DNA of 64,000 bases from Moorella sp. E308F (GCF_006538365.1 NZ_BJKN01000003.1:365001-429000); one strand, 5' to 3'. Positions 25,578 to 34,045 are shown, counted from the stretch's first letter. Made by a program: numbers and translations. The notes: generated by a model from the letters alone, not told the origin.

Positions 25578-26111
25578 GTGGCATATCTCTTTTTAGTTAC
25601 AGGAGCGATATTGATTGTAATTACCTGCCTGCCCGCTTTTAAGATACTACTGGGCGGGGAAGGGAACCGGGGGGCGCCGGCGGTTTGGGGTTTTGACTCC
25701 GAGGACGGCCAGGGGCAAACAGGTGGTGACGAACAGCTGGCCGAACGCCTGGCAACCCTCCAGGAAGAAGTAACCGCCCTTACGGCCAGACTGGAGGAGT
25801 TGACTGCCGCCTCCGAAGCGGTGCCAGGAACTTTTCGATCCTACCTGGCAACTGCCCTGGCGGAAGGGACTGCAGGAGCGGCAGCCACCGATCTTCAGAG
25901 GACGCCCGCCAGGCCGGCGGGAGAAAAAGCTGTACCCGAAAGGACAACGGCGGCCGGGCCGGCAGGGGGGACAACCCCTGGGCCGGAGACGTTAAACATT
26001 CAGGAGCAAATCCGCCTGGCCCATGCCGCCGGCGAGAGTATCGACAGCCTGGCGCGGCGGTATGGCCGGGGAAAGGGTGAAATCGCATTAATCCTCAACC
26101 TGAAGCGTTAA
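25578..26111 (+). CDS. DUF6115/SwrB-like membrane protein downstream of sigD
   Basis: 177 residues: one N-terminal membrane segment (~2-22, 'LFLVTGAILIVITCLPAFKI'-like), a coiled coil ('LAERLATLQEEVTALTARLE'), a Pro/Ala/Thr-rich linker, and a C-terminal helix-turn-helix-like motif 'ESIDSLARRYGRGKGEIALI' found in DUF6115 proteins. B. subtilis SwrB, same place and architecture, promotes export-apparatus activation. GTG 25578 has AGGTGG 5 bases before it; GTG 25569 abuts the fliA stop and lacks a site. Confidence 0.75.
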   Translation: MAYLFLVTGAILIVITCLPAFKILLGGEGNRGAPAVWGFDSEDGQGQTGGDEQLAERLATLQEEVTALTARLEELTAASEAVPGTFRSYLATALAEGTAGAAATDLQRTPARPAGEKAVPERTTAAGPAGGTTPGPETLNIQEQIRLAHAAGESIDSLARRYGRGKGEIALILNLKR

Positions 26112-26179
26112 AGAAAAAAGGATTTTTTCTGGCTCCCTTCGGGCTGGGCCTGGGCCTGGGGTTTTTCCTGGCGGGGCTG

Positions 26180-26563
26180 ATGTTGCTTATTTTCCAGCAC
26201 GGTCCCACCAGGGAGGAAATTATTGCCCGGGCCCGCGAATACGGTATGGTCTTCCGGGAGGAAGTAGTCCCTTTCGCGCCTGCCTCCGGGGATAATGCCC
26301 CGCCGGATCAAGGGATAAAACAACAGTCCGCCGGGCCGCAGCAGGCCGCTCCCGGGGATATGAAAGGTGAAATCCTGGTTACCATCCCGGCGGGGGCCGG
26401 CCTGGAGGATATTGCCGCCCTCCTGGAAAAAAAGGGCGTAGCTGCGGCCGCGGCCTTTGAAGCCGAGGTGCACCGCCAGGGCGTAGAACAGAAACTCAAG
26501 GCCGGCTCCTATTATCTCCCCGCCGGGGACATAAAGGAAATTATCAGGCGGTTAACCAGTTAG
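26180..26563 (+). CDS. MltG/YceG-like N-terminal domain protein (5' end uncertain)
   Basis: At least 127 residues. The C-terminal half 'ILVTIPAGAGLEDIAALLEK' with 'LKAGSYYLPAGDIKEIIRRL' looks like the LysM-like N-terminal part of MltG/YceG transglycosylases; the catalytic domain is absent. In frame upstream of ATG 26180 the translation continues without stop from 26081, with a Lys-rich stretch and a hydrophobic segment ('LAPFGLGLGLGFFLAGLMLL') that would make a perfect N-terminal anchor, but no ATG/GTG/TTG is there. A rare start (ATT 26087, after AAAGGGTGA) is possible. Translation may be coupled to the preceding gene. Confidence 0.6.
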   Translation: MLLIFQHGPTREEIIARAREYGMVFREEVVPFAPASGDNAPPDQGIKQQSAGPQQAAPGDMKGEILVTIPAGAGLEDIAALLEKKGVAAAAAFEAEVHRQGVEQKLKAGSYYLPAGDIKEIIRRLTS

Positions 26564-26656
26564 TTAGCAAAAAAGCAGGGGCGGTAGTCATTGGGGGCTA
26601 CTACCGCCAGTAAATGCCACTGTTGGCAGAAACATTTTCGGAGGGAGGGAAAACAA

Positions 26657-27427
26657 TTGTTAAGGGGTTTATATCTTTCCGCTACCGGCATGGTGGTCCA
26701 GGAACTGCGCCAGGATGTCATAACCAACAACCTGGCCAACGCCGCGACGAACGGCTTTAAGGTCGAGACGGCGACCATCCAGTCCTTTCCCGAGATGCTC
26801 CTCCAGCGCCTGGAAAAGGGCCGTGTCACCCCGTTAGGCTACTTTAGCCCCGGGGTTATGGTCGACCGCATTCACACCAACTATACCCCCGGGCCCCTGG
26901 AAGAAACCGGCCGGGCCACGGACCTTGCCCTTGTGGATACTGCAGGGAGCACGCCGCCGGCTTTCTTCACCGTCCAGGCAGGGGGTACCGAGGCCTATAC
27001 CCGCGGCGGTTCTTTCCAGGTAGATGCCTACGGCTTTTTAGTTACCCCGGAAGGCTACCCCGTCCAGGGAGAGTACGGCGCCGTCTACGTAGGCACGACC
27101 AACTTTAAGGTTGATAGCGGCGGTCAGGTATTGGTTAACGGTCAGGTTGTCGATCGGCTACGGATTGTAACTTTTGATGCGCAAACCTTACCCCTGCTCC
27201 AACGCCAGGGCAACAATCTTTTTACAGCCCCCCAGGGGGTGCAGCCACTGCTGGCTGCTAATTTCCAGGTCAGGCAGGGGTGGCTGGAGAAGGCCAATGT
27301 CAACGTCGCCCGGGAAATGGTGGATATGCTGGCCGTCTTGAGGAGCTATGAGGCCAACCAGAAGGCCATCCAGGCCGCCGACCAGACCCTAGGCAAGAGC
27401 GTCAACGAAGTAGGGAGTTTACGGTAG
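26657..27427 (+). CDS. flgF: Flagellar basal-body rod protein FlgF-type (FlhO)
   Basis: 256 residues from TTG, 'MLRGLYLSATGMVVQELRQD' and 'VITNNLANAATNGFKVETA'. Distal-rod family protein, first of the flgF/flgG (flhO/flhP) pair. C-terminal motif 'ANVNVAREMVDMLAVLRSYE' with 'ANQKAIQAADQTL' is diagnostic. GAGGGAGGG is the ribosome site. An upstream in-frame ATG at 26591 would add 22 non-family residues. FlgF and FlgG are hard to tell apart by eye; order follows B. subtilis. Confidence 0.9.
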   Translation: MLRGLYLSATGMVVQELRQDVITNNLANAATNGFKVETATIQSFPEMLLQRLEKGRVTPLGYFSPGVMVDRIHTNYTPGPLEETGRATDLALVDTAGSTPPAFFTVQAGGTEAYTRGGSFQVDAYGFLVTPEGYPVQGEYGAVYVGTTNFKVDSGGQVLVNGQVVDRLRIVTFDAQTLPLLQRQGNNLFTAPQGVQPLLAANFQVRQGWLEKANVNVAREMVDMLAVLRSYEANQKAIQAADQTLGKSVNEVGSLR

Positions 27428-27766
27428 AGCCGTTCATGGCGGCGAGCAGCAACCATCGAAAGCATGAAAATTGCGGCCTGGCATTTGTCTGTAGCGAGCG
27501 ACTTGGTCCGAGCGGCGAAGCGGCCCTGGCGAAGCCGAGGAGTGAGGGCGGGGCCGAGGACAGGAGGTCCGAGGCCGGCCTTTGAGGCAAGGATGCCGAA
27601 TAGGCCGGGAACCCCGCCCGAGCCAGAGGCTGAGCCAGCACTCAACTCACAAAGATACTGTTGGCAACTATAGCTATTTTTCGAATGAGTTGAGTGCTGG
27701 CCGCTCCGCGAGGACCATGGAGCGAGCCAGACAAAGCCAGCCTGTGACTAAGTTATTTTCGATAGA
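27428..27766 (+). repeat. Family A structured dispersed repeat, copy A2 (flgF-flgG gap)
   Basis: About 339 bp filling the whole flgF-flgG gap. Homologous to A1 along its length. Its palindrome GCCAGCACTCAACTCA (27634-27649) / complement (27686-27701) differs from that of A1 at both outer ends with the pairing kept. Stem GGGCGGGG/CCCCGCCC surrounds GGAC-AGGAG-GTCC and GGCA-AGGA-TGCC hairpins. Ends with AAGTTATTTTCGATAGAGGAGG, the flgG ribosome site region. Confidence 0.85.
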
Positions 27767-27779
27767 GGAGGGCTAACAG

Positions 27780-28562
27780 ATGATTGGCGCACTCTGGCGC
27801 GGGGCCAGCGGTATGCTGGCGCAGCAGCTTTCGGTAGACAGCCTGGCCAATGATCTGGCCAATGTTAATACCACCGGCTACAAGCAGGACCGGGTGGAAT
27901 TTGCCGACCTGGTCTACCGTCCGGTCCAGGAAGGCGGCATGCCCGTCGACCGACCCCAGGCGCCGGCAGCAGCACCGTCCCTGGGCGCAGGAGTAAAAGT
28001 GGCTGCCATAGCAAAGGACTTTAGCCAGGGAACCCTGGTGAATACCGGCGACCCTTTAAGCCTTGCCATCCAGGGGGAAGGATTTTTTGCCGTTTATGGA
28101 CCGGGCGGGGAACGGTTCCTTACCCGGGACGGCAACTTTCACCGCGACGGTGACGGCTATCTGGTCAACGCCGGCGGCTACTACCTGGATGTCCCCTTTA
28201 CCCTGCCGGCCGGGGCGGAAAAGATCACTATTACCGGTGATGGCACGGTAACGGCGACAATTAACGGGGAAACCTGGTTTCTGGGAGAGATCAACCTCTA
28301 TAACGTCCCCAATCCAGCCGGGTTGGAAGCCGCTGGCGACAACCTTTTCCGGGAAACGACCGCCAGCGGGACGGCAGCTGCCGGCAGGCCCGGGACGGCA
28401 GGCCTGGGCATTATCCGTTCCGGTTACCTGGAGGCGGCCAACGTCGACCTGGCAGCAACTATGACCAGAATGATCCTGGCCCAGCGAGCCTACGAGCTGA
28501 ATTCCCGTGCCGTACGGGTTGCCGATGAAATGTGGGGCCTGGCCAATAACCTGCGGCGCTAA
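27780..28562 (+). CDS. flgG: Flagellar distal rod protein FlgG (FlhP)
   Basis: 260 residues. 'MIGALWRGASGMLAQQLSVD' and 'SLANDLANVNTTGYKQDRVE' at the N-terminus, 'PLSLAIQGEGFFAVYGPGGE' in the middle, and 'LEAANVDLAATMTRMILAQR' plus 'AYELNSRAVRVADEMWGLAN' at the C-terminus define the FlgG family. Second gene of the distal-rod pair; followed by a palindrome and a convergent TPR gene. Confidence 0.92.
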   Translation: MIGALWRGASGMLAQQLSVDSLANDLANVNTTGYKQDRVEFADLVYRPVQEGGMPVDRPQAPAAAPSLGAGVKVAAIAKDFSQGTLVNTGDPLSLAIQGEGFFAVYGPGGERFLTRDGNFHRDGDGYLVNAGGYYLDVPFTLPAGAEKITITGDGTVTATINGETWFLGEINLYNVPNPAGLEAAGDNLFRETTASGTAAAGRPGTAGLGIIRSGYLEAANVDLAATMTRMILAQRAYELNSRAVRVADEMWGLANNLRR

Positions 28563-28563
28563 T

Positions 28564-28612
28564 CCAGCACTCAGCTTTAAAAAGCATCACTCGACATGCA
28601 GCTGGGTGCTGG
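28564..28612. repeat. Stand-alone CCAGCACTCA-type palindrome after flgG
   Basis: CCAGCACTCAGCT (28564-28576) pairs with AGCTGGGTGCTGG (28600-28612), one G-U wobble. It resembles the palindromes inside repeats A1 and A2 but lacks their surroundings. It covers the end of the TPR gene. No T-run follows on either strand. Confidence 0.75.
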
Positions 28613-29189
28613 ACCGCCGCTTTGACGGGCACCCGGCTGCTGCAATCTTGTTAACCAGGGCCAGGCCGCGCCGGGCACCTTCATGATCGGGAACCCGTTC
28701 CAGGACAAAGTTATATTCCCGCCTTGATGCTTCTAAAAGACCCAGGAGCAGGTAGGTAGTACCCAGGTTGATGCGGCCCTCCAGGTAGCCGGGTTTAAGC
28801 CGGCGTACCCGGGTCAGGTGGTAGCGGGCGGCCCTTAAATTGCGGTTGTAGAGGAAATATGTTCCCAGATTAAAATGGGCCAAGTAATTGTCAGGGTTTA
28901 ATTTGAGACTCGCTTCCCAAAAAGTAAGGGCACGTTTGACATCACCCTGCTGCCAGGCCTGGCATCCCAGGTTGAAATAGGCTTTCCAGTTGTCCCGGTC
29001 TATCTCAAGGGCGGCGCGGTAGAAAAGGGCGGCCAGCTGGGGACGCTGGTGCGCCAGAGAAAAATTGCCCAGGAGCAGGCAGAGGTTAGTTTCGCGCCGG
29101 GGGCTTTCTTTAACGGGATCAGGAAGACACTCAGGACAGAATCGCCATCCCGGGGGCAGGGCTTGCCCGCACCGGGAACAGTAAAGCAT
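28587..29189 (-). CDS. Zinc-ribbon plus TPR-repeat protein
   Basis: 200 residues on the minus strand. Residues 1-25 form a zinc ribbon with two CxxC pairs ('MLYCSRCGQALPPGWRFCPE' then CL), followed by about four TPR units (~40-180; for example 'WKAYFNLGCQAWQQGDVKRA', 'YLAHFNLGTYFLYNRNLRAA', 'LEGRINLGTTYLLLGLLEAS'). A scaffold or protein-interaction role is likely; partner unknown. ATG 29189 has AGGAGG 7 bases upstream; ATG 29207 precedes that site and is less likely. Divergent from cheD. Confidence 0.8.
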   Translation of the reverse strand: MLYCSRCGQALPPGWRFCPECLPDPVKESPRRETNLCLLLGNFSLAHQRPQLAALFYRAALEIDRDNWKAYFNLGCQAWQQGDVKRALTFWEASLKLNPDNYLAHFNLGTYFLYNRNLRAARYHLTRVRRLKPGYLEGRINLGTTYLLLGLLEASRREYNFVLERVPDHEGARRGLALVNKIAAAGCPSKRRSSTQLHVE

Positions 29190-29216
29190 AGCAGGACCTC
29201 CTACCATAAATATATA

Positions 29217-29245
29217 TTGTATTATGCCCCGGCCGGTGCTAAAAT
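29217..29245 (+). promoter_or_regulatory. Sigma-A-type promoter for the cheD operon
   Basis: TTGTAT (29217-29222), 17-base spacer, TAAAAT (29240-29245), 46 bases before the cheD ATG. It suggests cheD-cheR-cheC-cheY-fliM-fliY can be transcribed independently of the flgB operon. Confidence 0.6.
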
Positions 29246-29290
29246 ATGTAAGTCAAGCTGAAAAATAAAGAAAACGGAAGAGGTAGGCCC

Positions 29291-29794
29291 ATGGCGGCAG
29301 AAATCAAACCAGAAGAGGTTAAAGTTGGCATAGCCGAGTGGCAGGTAGCCCGTGCCCCGGGGCGCCTGGTCACCCTTGGCCTGGGTTCCTGCGTGGGAAT
29401 TGCCCTTTATGATCCTACCAGCCAGATAGGGGGGCTGGCCCACATTATGCTGCCCGACAGCAGCCAGTTCCAGGCCGGGGGCAACCGGGCCAAATTTGCC
29501 GACCTGGCCCTGCCGGACATGCTGACCGAGATGCTCCGCCGCGGCGCCAGGCGTAACAAGGTGGTAGCAAAAATAGCGGGGGGCGCCCAGATGTTTACTT
29601 CCGGCGACCGGCACCTTTCCTTTTTAAATATAGGCCAGCGCAATACGGCCATGGTCCGGCAGACGTTACAGAATCTGGGTATTCCCATTACTGGCACTGA
29701 TACGGGCGGTAATTTCGGCCGCACCATGATCTTTGACCTGCTGAATGGCGAAGTACATATTCGCACCATCGGACGGCCTTTAAAGAAAATATAA
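29291..29794 (+). CDS. cheD: Chemoreceptor glutamine deamidase CheD
   Basis: 167 residues. CheD deamidates receptor Gln residues and binds CheC in Bacillus-type chemotaxis. The catalytic Cys and His lie in 'LVTLGLGSCVGIALYDPTSQ' and 'GGLAHIMLPDS'; further family motifs are 'KIAGGAQMF' and 'NIGQRNTAMVRQTLQNLGIP'. First gene of the che block, with cheC two genes downstream. Confidence 0.95.
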   Translation: MAAEIKPEEVKVGIAEWQVARAPGRLVTLGLGSCVGIALYDPTSQIGGLAHIMLPDSSQFQAGGNRAKFADLALPDMLTEMLRRGARRNKVVAKIAGGAQMFTSGDRHLSFLNIGQRNTAMVRQTLQNLGIPITGTDTGGNFGRTMIFDLLNGEVHIRTIGRPLKKI

Positions 29795-29807
29795 AACGGA
29801 GGCATCT

Positions 29808-30581
29808 ATGGACTTTGCCGAATTCAAGCGCCAGGTTCACCGGCGCTTAGGCCTTTACCTTGACGGTTACAAAGAGCCCCAGCTCAAAAGACGCATTGAC
29901 AGCCTGATGTCCCAGCTTAAGGTACCGGATTACGCCACTTACCTGCGCCTCTTGAGCGAGGACAACCAGCAGTGGCAGCGCTTTATCGATAAAATTACCA
30001 TTAACGTCTCGGAGTTTTTTCGCAACCCGGAAATTTTTGCCCGGCTGGAAAAAGAGGTCCTGCCGGCTTTACTGGGCCGCCACAAAAGCCTCAAGGTCTG
30101 GAGTGCCGCCTGCGCCGACGGGCCGGAGCCCTACTCGGTAGCCATTTTATTGGACGAGCTGGCACCAGCCGGCCGCCACCAGATTGACGCTACCGATATT
30201 GATACCAGCGCTCTGGCCGCCGCGCGCCGGGGGGTATATCCCGGCCGGGCGGTCCAGGCAGTTACCCGGGAACGGCTGGAACGCTATTTTCGCCGGGAAG
30301 GCGATAATTTTTGCCTCCAGGAAAAAATTAAACGCATGGTTAATTTCCGTCAGCACGACCTATTAAAAGATCCCTTTGGCAGTGGTTATCACCTGATCCT
30401 GTGCCGCAATGTTGTCATTTATTTTACCTCCGCTACGCAGAATGAGCTTTATCGCCGGTTTTACCAGGCTCTGGCGCCGGGAGGCGTCCTGTTTATCGGG
30501 GCTACCGAGAGCCTGTTTCAATACCGGGAACTTGGCTTTACCAAAATCGCACCATGGTTTTACCGCCGCCCTGAGGCTTAA
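29808..30581 (+). CDS. cheR: Chemotaxis protein methyltransferase CheR
   Basis: 257 residues. SAM-dependent methylation of receptor glutamates. N-terminal helical domain ('FAEFKRQVHRRLGLYLDGYK'), then 'TINVSEFFRNPEIFARLEKE', the SAM-binding 'LKVWSAACADGPEPYSVAIL' (normally SAGCSxGEEPYS; here CADGPEPYS), 'DATDIDTSALAAARRGVYP', and 'YHLILCRNVVIYFTSATQNE'. GGAGGC ribosome site. Confidence 0.95.
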   Translation: MDFAEFKRQVHRRLGLYLDGYKEPQLKRRIDSLMSQLKVPDYATYLRLLSEDNQQWQRFIDKITINVSEFFRNPEIFARLEKEVLPALLGRHKSLKVWSAACADGPEPYSVAILLDELAPAGRHQIDATDIDTSALAAARRGVYPGRAVQAVTRERLERYFRREGDNFCLQEKIKRMVNFRQHDLLKDPFGSGYHLILCRNVVIYFTSATQNELYRRFYQALAPGGVLFIGATESLFQYRELGFTKIAPWFYRRPEA

Positions 30582-30622
30582 CCCGCGGAAGATGACTACA
30601 GCCAGCCATGGAGGGAGGACAC

Positions 30623-31243
30623 ATGGAACCCTGGGATAAACTCAATGCTCTCCACCTGGATGCCCTGAAGGAAATAGGCAACATTGGCGCCGGCAACGCC
30701 GCCACGGCCCTGGCCAGTATGCTGGGCAGCCGCATCCAAATGACCGTCCCCCGGGCCGGGGTATTACCCCTGCAGGAAATAACGGCCCTGGCCGGTAATG
30801 AGGAAGATCCTGTTGCCTGCGTCGAATTTACCGTTAATGGCCCGGCGCCCAGCAAGATATTTTTTCTCCTAGATGAGCCCAGCGCTTACCTGTTAATCGA
30901 TCTTTTACTGGGTAAGCCCCAGGGTACCACCAGGGTACTGGATGAGATGGGGAGTTCCGTCCTGACTGAACTAGGTAATATCTTAACAGGCTCTTTTTTA
31001 AATGCTTTTGCCGAATTTTGCCGCCTGGAGTTTAAGCCTACTGTGCCTGCCTTTGCCTTCGACATGCTGGGGGCCGTGTTAAGCTCGGCCTTCCTGGAAG
31101 GGGGGTATTTTTCCGACCGCGCCCTGGTCATCGAAACCAGGTTTTACAGCGAGTCCGTTACCATCAGCGGCCATTTCTTCCTTGTTCCTGAAAACGCGGG
31201 TCTGGAGAAGATCCTGCAATCTTTAGGCCTGCAGCTGGGCTGA
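30623..31243 (+). CDS. cheC: CheY-P phosphatase CheC
   Basis: 206 residues with both CheC half-sites: 'LDALKEIGNIGAGNAATALA' and 'LTELGNILTGSFLNAFAEF', each keeping the E..N catalytic pair. CheC dephosphorylates CheY-P and binds CheD. ATG 30623 sits 4 bases after GGAGGAC; ATG 30608 lies before that ribosome site. Confidence 0.94.
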   Translation: MEPWDKLNALHLDALKEIGNIGAGNAATALASMLGSRIQMTVPRAGVLPLQEITALAGNEEDPVACVEFTVNGPAPSKIFFLLDEPSAYLLIDLLLGKPQGTTRVLDEMGSSVLTELGNILTGSFLNAFAEFCRLEFKPTVPAFAFDMLGAVLSSAFLEGGYFSDRALVIETRFYSESVTISGHFFLVPENAGLEKILQSLGLQLG

Positions 31244-31318
31244 ATGGAGTACATCGCCGGCGGCCGGGCGCCGGCGGTACGGAGGTAAAATCGTCTATTT
31301 ATGGAGGGAGACTAGTTC

Positions 31319-31681
31319 ATGGGAAAGAAAGTGTTAGTAGTAGACGATGCCGCCTTCATGCGCATGATGATTAAGGACATTCTTTTAAAAAATGGTTATG
31401 AAATAGCCGGGGAAGCAGAAAACGGGAAAAAGGCCGTAGCCATGTACCAGGAACTCCGCCCCGATGTAGTCACCATGGATATCACCATGCCGGAAATGGA
31501 CGGCATTGCCGCCGTGAAGGCCATCAAGCAGATTGACCCCAATGCCAGGATAATCATGTGCAGTGCCATGGGCCAGCAGTTGATGGTCATGGAAGCTATC
31601 CAGGCCGGGGCCAGGGACTTTATCGTCAAACCTTTCCAGCAGGACCGCGTCCTCCAGGCTCTGGAAAAGGTCCTGGCGTGA
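31319..31681 (+). CDS. cheY: Chemotaxis response regulator CheY
   Basis: 120 residues, a lone receiver domain. Acidic pocket D9/D10, phosphorylation site D54 in 'PDVVTMDITMPEMDG', conserved 'MCSAMGQ' and Lys in 'FIVKPFQ'. CheY-P binds the switch proteins encoded just downstream (FliM, FliY). A GGAGGGAG ribosome site precedes the ATG. Confidence 0.95.
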   Translation: MGKKVLVVDDAAFMRMMIKDILLKNGYEIAGEAENGKKAVAMYQELRPDVVTMDITMPEMDGIAAVKAIKQIDPNARIIMCSAMGQQLMVMEAIQAGARDFIVKPFQQDRVLQALEKVLA

Positions 31682-31694
31682 GCAGGTGGTACTA

Positions 31695-32666
31695 ATGGCC
31701 GAGGTCTTATCCCAGGCGGAGATTGATGCCCTGCTGCAGGCCCTCACCAGCGGGGAAGTCCAGGCGGAAACCATCAAGGATGAGGCGACGTCTAAAGTTA
31801 AAAAATACGACTTCCGCCGGCCCAATAAATTTTCCAAAGAACAGCTACGTACCCTGTATATGATTCACGAGAATTACGGCCGCATGGTGGCCAACTTCCT
31901 GTCGGCTTACCTCCGGGCCAACATCCAGGTAAAGATTGTTTCGGTGGAGCAGATGACCTATGAAGATTTTATTCTTTCCCTGCCGACGCCGACCTTGATG
32001 AATGTCTTTACCCTGGAGCCCTTGAAGGGATCAGCCGTCCTGCAGGCCAACATGAATTTTATCTTTCCTATTATAGACCTCCTCTTTGGCGGCCGAGGAG
32101 AAATGCTGGCGTCCAAGAGGGACCTGACGGAGATCGAACTCCATGTCCTGCGGCGGTTAAATAGCCGTATCCTGGAACAGTTGAGCTATTCCTGGTCGGA
32201 TATCCAAAATTTTTCACCTAAACTAGAAACCATGGAAACCAATCCCCAGTTTACCCAGGCCATTTCTCCCAACGAGACGGTGGCCGTCATTACCTTAAGC
32301 ACAACGGTCGGCCAGAATGAAGGCCTGTTAAACCTGTGCCTGCCCTACATGCTCCTGGAACCGGTTATTTCCCGCCTGTCGGCCAGCCACTGGTTTGCTG
32401 CTCCCAGTGAAGGGGAAGCCAGGCCCGATTACCGGGCCGTGGTGGAACAAATCCTGGCCGGAGTACCGGTGGAGTTAATTGCCTACTGCGGCCGTACCCG
32501 GCTGCCGGTGCGAGATTTTATCCAGCTCCAGGTAGGGGATGTCATTACCCTGGAAAAAGTGGTGGGCGAAGACCTGGAACTTTACGTTGACGGTCATCTC
32601 AAGTTTAAGGTCCAGCCTGGGGTTGTGGGCCAGAAGATTGCCGTCCAGGTAACGGAGGTGGTATAA
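31695..32666 (+). CDS. fliM: Flagellar motor switch protein FliM
   Basis: 323 residues. CheY-P-binding peptide 'VLSQAEIDALLQALTSGE' at the N-terminus, then the CheC-like middle domain ('YDFRRPNKFSKEQLRTLYMI') and C-terminal SpoA domain ('YCGRTRLPVRDFIQLQVGDV'). Forms the C-ring with FliG and FliN/FliY. ATG 31695 is 5 bases after AGGTGG; GTG 31686 overlaps that site. Confidence 0.95.
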   Translation: MAEVLSQAEIDALLQALTSGEVQAETIKDEATSKVKKYDFRRPNKFSKEQLRTLYMIHENYGRMVANFLSAYLRANIQVKIVSVEQMTYEDFILSLPTPTLMNVFTLEPLKGSAVLQANMNFIFPIIDLLFGGRGEMLASKRDLTEIELHVLRRLNSRILEQLSYSWSDIQNFSPKLETMETNPQFTQAISPNETVAVITLSTTVGQNEGLLNLCLPYMLLEPVISRLSASHWFAAPSEGEARPDYRAVVEQILAGVPVELIAYCGRTRLPVRDFIQLQVGDVITLEKVVGEDLELYVDGHLKFKVQPGVVGQKIAVQVTEVV

Positions 32667-33803
32667 ATGGCCGACTTCTTGTCCCAGGAGGAAATCGACG
32701 CCCTGTTAAACGGCAAGTTGGAACCACCAGCAGAAGAAGCAACTTTAACGGACATGGAAAAGGACGCTCTGGGCGAAATTGGCAATATTTCCATGGGCAG
32801 CGCGGCCACAGCCCTGTCGCAAATCCTGAATAAACGCGTCCTGATCACGACGCCGACTACTAAAATAATGACGCCGGCGGAACTTTTAGCTTCTTTCCAA
32901 GTGCCCTATATCCTGGTGGAAGTCAACTTCACCGAGGGCCTGCAAGGGTCCAACCTGCTGATCATGAAAGTCAGCGATGCTGCCATTATTGCCGACTTAA
33001 TGATGGGCGGCAGCGGCCGGGATGTCCAGCCGGAACTGGATGAAATTAAGAGCAGCGCCGTGGCGGAAGCCATGAACCAGATGATCGGCAGCGCGGCCAC
33101 TTCCATGGCCACCATCTTTCGACGCAGCGTCAAAATCAGCCCGCCCCGGTTGACAGCCGTACATTTTGGAAGTGAAAGCTACACATTTCCCTGGTCTGAG
33201 GACCAGGCAATAGCAATAGTATATTTTAAAATGGAAATTGAGGACCTGATTGACAGCCAGATCATGCAGGTCATACCGGTGGAAGTAGCTAAAGCTGAAG
33301 TGGCTATGCTTATGAACCCCCAGGCACCGGAAGCAGAACCGGCCGGGAAGGATACTCCTCCGGCTTTGGAAACCATGCCTGGTAGCCAGACAACGGGCCA
33401 GGCCGCTGCCCCCGTCACCCCGGTAGCTGCATCGGCGGCAGAGAAATCCGGAAATGGAGCAACCGCCGCATCCCCGGCAGCATCGGTACCCCCGGCTCCG
33501 GATCCCAATGAGCATCGTGGGCAGGTGTATGGTACGCCGGCGCGGAATATTGACCTGATCCTGGACGTACCCCTGGATGTGGAGGTCATCCTGGGGACGG
33601 CCATGAAGCGTATCCGGGATATTTTAAACCTGGCCCCGGGCGCCATAATCGAACTGGACCGCCTGGTGGAAGAGCCGGTGCAAATAGCCGTTAACGGTAC
33701 CCCCATTGCCCGGGGAGAAGTAGTTGTCGTCAACGAAAATTTTGGCGTGCGGATTACTCACATTATGGATCCCTATGAACGCATTAACCATTTGCGGCAA
33801 TAG
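32667..33803 (+). CDS. fliY: Flagellar switch protein and CheY-P phosphatase FliY
   Basis: 378 residues: N-terminal CheY-P peptide 'MADFLSQEEIDALLNGKLE', CheC-like domain with two E..N half-sites ('KDALGEIGNISMGSAATALS', 'SAVAEAMNQMIGSAATSMAT'), a Pro/Ala linker (~215-290), and a C-terminal FliN/SpoA domain ('NIDLILDVPLDVEVILGTAM' ... 'GEVVVVNENFGVRITHIM'). B. subtilis FliY combines a C-ring role with phosphatase activity. It begins immediately after the fliM stop and ends the operon. Confidence 0.95.
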   Translation: MADFLSQEEIDALLNGKLEPPAEEATLTDMEKDALGEIGNISMGSAATALSQILNKRVLITTPTTKIMTPAELLASFQVPYILVEVNFTEGLQGSNLLIMKVSDAAIIADLMMGGSGRDVQPELDEIKSSAVAEAMNQMIGSAATSMATIFRRSVKISPPRLTAVHFGSESYTFPWSEDQAIAIVYFKMEIEDLIDSQIMQVIPVEVAKAEVAMLMNPQAPEAEPAGKDTPPALETMPGSQTTGQAAAPVTPVAASAAEKSGNGATAASPAASVPPAPDPNEHRGQVYGTPARNIDLILDVPLDVEVILGTAMKRIRDILNLAPGAIIELDRLVEEPVQIAVNGTPIARGEVVVVNENFGVRITHIMDPYERINHLRQ

Positions 33804-33821
33804 CTCCTGACTGCCAGGGGA

Positions 33822-33855
33822 TAAAAAATAAGCCGGAAGCCTGCTGGCTTTCCGG
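33822..33855 (-). terminator. Intrinsic terminator for the spore-protein gene
   Basis: On the minus strand GCCGGAAAGCC/GGCTTCCGGC with a short loop is followed by TTATTTTTTAT. No T-run exists on the + strand, so it serves sspF rather than fliY. Confidence 0.75.
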
Positions 33856-33865
33856 CCGGGGGCAG

Positions 33866-34045
33866 CTACAACTGGTTTTGCATAACCAACTGTTCAGCTT
33901 TTTCAATGGCTAGTCGGACCAGGTTGCCGCACTGTCGGGATGGTACGCCGCCCCATCCCTCCCTGACCACGGTGTCGTATACACCCAGCTCCCGGGCCAG
34001 TTCATACTTGAGAGCATCGGACATAACCCCGCGCCTTCTGGCCAT
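33866..34045 (-). CDS. sspF: Small acid-soluble spore protein, alpha/beta type (SspF-like)
   Basis: 59 residues: '[20 protein letters not shown]', then '[20 protein letters not shown]' and '[19 protein letters not shown]'. This matches B. subtilis SspF in length and in the MSRRRGVMS start, the KxELAxELG core and the EGWGG motif. Such proteins coat DNA in the spore core. A perfect AAGGAGG ribosome site precedes the ATG, and an intrinsic terminator follows, so it is a single-gene unit. It shows the organism is a spore-former. Too short for a 60-residue cutoff and easily missed. Confidence 0.93.
   Translation of the reverse strand: MARRRGVMSDALKYELARELGVYDTVVREGWGGVPSRQCGNLVRLAIEKAEQLVMQNQL

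Noticed and set aside
28564..28612. Palindrome after flgG as an intrinsic terminator
   Set aside because: No T-run on either strand; it fits better with the palindromes of repeats A1 and A2.
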